From: an uncultured Thermoanaerobacterales bacterium | Lineage (GTDB): Bacteria > Bacillota > Clostridia > Christensenellales > UBA1242 | NCBI GenBank assembly: GCA_900557695.1 | Contig: USTP01000004.1 | Coordinates: 1 to 25,096 of the forward strand | DNA length: 25,096 nt | Direction of reading: 5' to 3' | Shown: positions 23,347-25,096 of the stretch, piece by piece | Position numbering within the stretch: position 1 is the first letter of the stretch | Layout of the letters: every line of letters begins with the position of its first letter | Translations under genes and position numbers: made by a program | Notes under the pieces: generated by a model | Seen by the model: only the letters and a program-made list of their open reading frames with translations | What the model was told of the DNA's origin: nothing | Databases searched by the model: none

Positions 23347-25048
23347 TTATAACCCCACCTTTTTATTTTTTATATTATTCATAAGTTCTTTAATTTCAGT
23401 TAAAATTTGTGCCCTTTTTTCTTTTTCGGGTTCACTGTCTAAAAGTTTAGTAAGCCTTGCAATTTCTTGCTCAGTGTAGTTTTTGTATATTATCGCCACA
23501 CAATCTTTAAAATAGCCTTGATCATTCTCATCTCCAAAATTCTTCATTAAATAGTTGATTATTTCACTTGCAAGCTTAGCATTTGCGTTTTTTTGCTCTT
23601 CATCTAATTCGTCTTCATCCTCTTTTGCCACGCTATTATAAAACATTTTTGGCATATCTTTTTCACTTGTTGTTTCTGCTAGCTGAACAATTAGTTTATA
23701 AAATTTATCGCGTCCATCTGTGAAGTATTTAGAAATATCGCTTTTAAAGAATGCATATGGCTTTTTATGCAACATTGCCGACAGTATGAATTTTTCGGCT
23801 TGAACAACCTTGTTATCAACTGGTGTTTTTTCTTGAACTTTTGCAGGCTCAGCATTCACGGCATAACTAGTTAAATTTGTTTTACTTCCTTTATTTCCAT
23901 CTCTACTTTCAAGTTGCCTTCTAATAAAATCTTTCATAAGTCCAGAAATTGCACTAACTTTATCAATATAAACTTCTCGTTCAACTTCACTAAGCCCCAA
24001 AAGTATTTCGATTGCCTCGTTAACATACTTGGTTTTACCATCTGAAGAAGAAACATCGTGCACTTTCTTCAAAAATTCTAGTTTAAAGTCTATTAAAGGC
24101 AATGCCTTTTCTAAAAGTTTTCGATAACCCTCGCTTCCATATTTATTTATAACATCATCAGGGTCTAACCCCTCTGGCATGCTAACCACATAAACATCTA
24201 GCCCACAGTCTTTTAAAATGTCTAACCCTCTAAGCGTTGCTTTCTTACCAGCAGTGTCACCATCATAGCAAATGTAAACCTTGTCGGAAAATCTTTTAAT
24301 TAGTTTTGCCTGGTCGCTAGTTAAAGCCGTTCCCATACTTGCAACTGCAGTATTAAAACCTGCCTTATGCAAACTCACAACATCCATTTGCCCCTCAACA
24401 ACAATTAAGGGCTCAATCTTGCCTTGAGTTTGTTTTGCTTTTTTAACAAGATTTATTGCATAAAGATTTTTACTTTTGTTAAACAAAACTGTGTCTGCCG
24501 TGTTGATATACTTCGCATGATTTGGGCTCGACTCTAGCGTTCTGCCACAAAATCCAATCACATTAGACGCCGTGTCCATAATTGGAAAAACAATTCTTCC
24601 TCCAATGGAATCATAAGGCTTTCCATCTTTATATTTAATAATACCAACTTTTTGCATCTCTTCTAAACTATAGCCCTTGCTTTGCAAATAGTTTATAATT
24701 TCATAGAAGTTTAAAGAAAAGCCCAGCCCAAAAATTCTAGCAATTTGCGGAGAAATATTTCGCTTTTCAAAATATATACGGCCCGCAATAGATTGAGGAA
24801 CCTTCAAATTGTCTACATAGTGCCTAGCTGCATCTTTCATTAAAGCAAGAAGCCTATCTCGCTCTTCTTTCTTTTTCTTAATGCTGCCCTCGTCTGTAAC
24901 GCCATCGGAGTAAGACGGAACCTCCATGTGCGCCCAATCTGCAAGAATTTGTACAGCGCCCTTGAAATCTACTGATTCAATTTCTTCAACGAACTTTATA
25001 ACATCTCCGCCTGCGCCACAGCCAAAGCAATGATAAAATTGGTCATAT
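23347..25048 (-). CDS. dnaG: DNA primase DnaG, 5' end missing
   Basis: About 567 residues of the replicative primase, which makes RNA primers for DnaB-driven forks. Counting the Tyr codon at 25045-25047 as residue 1, the second half of the N-terminal zinc finger is present (HCFGCGAGGDV, about 6-16), so roughly the first 50-55 residues with the CPFH half are lost. The catalytic TOPRIM domain has EGQMD at 218-222 and DGDTAG at 262-267. The C-terminal part is the poorly conserved DnaB-binding region (about 430-566). The open frame continues to 25092, but its first 14-15 residues (ending SEMCIRDR) are translated adapter and must be removed. Three bases separate it from rpoD, as expected of the macromolecular-synthesis operon. 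Confidence 0.96.
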
Positions 25049-25096
25049 CTGTCTCTTATACACATCTCCGAGCCCACGAGACTCGACGTCATCTCG
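25049..25096 (-). other. Nextera read-2 adapter, i7 index and P7 start (not genomic)
   Basis: 25049-25067 is the Tn5 mosaic end in inverted orientation to 11-29. 25068-25082 completes the Nextera read-2 adapter. 25083-25090 (TCGACGTC) is an 8-base i7 index, matching from memory the index called N729, and 25091-25096 is the first six bases of the P7 sequence. All of this is library construct. Confidence 0.98.

Noticed and set aside
11..25067. 19-bp terminal inverted repeats suggesting a composite transposon
   Set aside because: They are synthetic Tn5 mosaic ends joined to Illumina adapter and index sequence; no transposase gene is present.
1..25096. CRISPR array, phage or defence island
   Set aside because: No regularly spaced direct repeats, integrase, structural phage genes or nuclease modules were seen.

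Overview
The window is a low-GC, AT-rich bacterial contig that looks like an uncultured member of the Bacillota, most likely Clostridia. The reasons are the dnaG-rpoD-trmK gene order, a TrmK-type tRNA methyltransferase, a YkvI-family membrane protein, strong AGGAGG-type ribosome binding sites and intrinsic terminators with T-runs. Of thirteen intact or partial protein genes, ten end in TAA, three in TAG and none in TGA. Both ends carry sequencing-library adapter, not genome: 1-29 is Nextera read-1 adapter, and 25049-25096 is read-2 adapter plus an 8-base index. The genome therefore runs from about 30 to 25048.

Left part, 30-8702: a tRNA-Leu(CAA) with its terminator; a lone plus-strand gene for a Cys-rich DUF11-repeat protein without a signal peptide; then a minus-strand block of an old-yellow-enzyme/enoate-reductase-type flavoprotein with cysS directly behind it, a short-chain dehydrogenase, and a basic single-pass membrane protein. 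A divergent promoter region at 7393-7494 separates this block from a plus-strand ArsP_2-type metal permease that has a His/Cys-rich cytoplasmic or periplasmic-side loop.

Middle, 8701-19663: a minus-strand surface region. It holds a 2914-residue, N-terminally anchored giant protein with about nine InlB B-repeat-like modules, a lipoprotein carrying one divergent InlB-like domain just downstream, and a metallo-beta-lactamase-fold hydrolase with its own clear promoter. Upstream of the giant gene is 403 bp without a confident gene. It contains an AT-only palindrome, a spaced inverted repeat and a possibly frameshifted small membrane protein.

Right part, 19664-25048: a YkvI-family transporter-like protein, then the tightly packed macromolecular-synthesis operon transcribed leftwards: dnaG (5' end lost in adapter), rpoD, trmK and a coiled-coil C4 zinc-ribbon protein.

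No CRISPR array, insertion sequence, phage module or obvious defence system was seen. The least ordinary content is the giant surface protein with its companion lipoprotein, and the Cys-rich DUF11 gene, whose upstream region matches the late-sporulation sigma-K promoter pattern and has a perfect palindrome.
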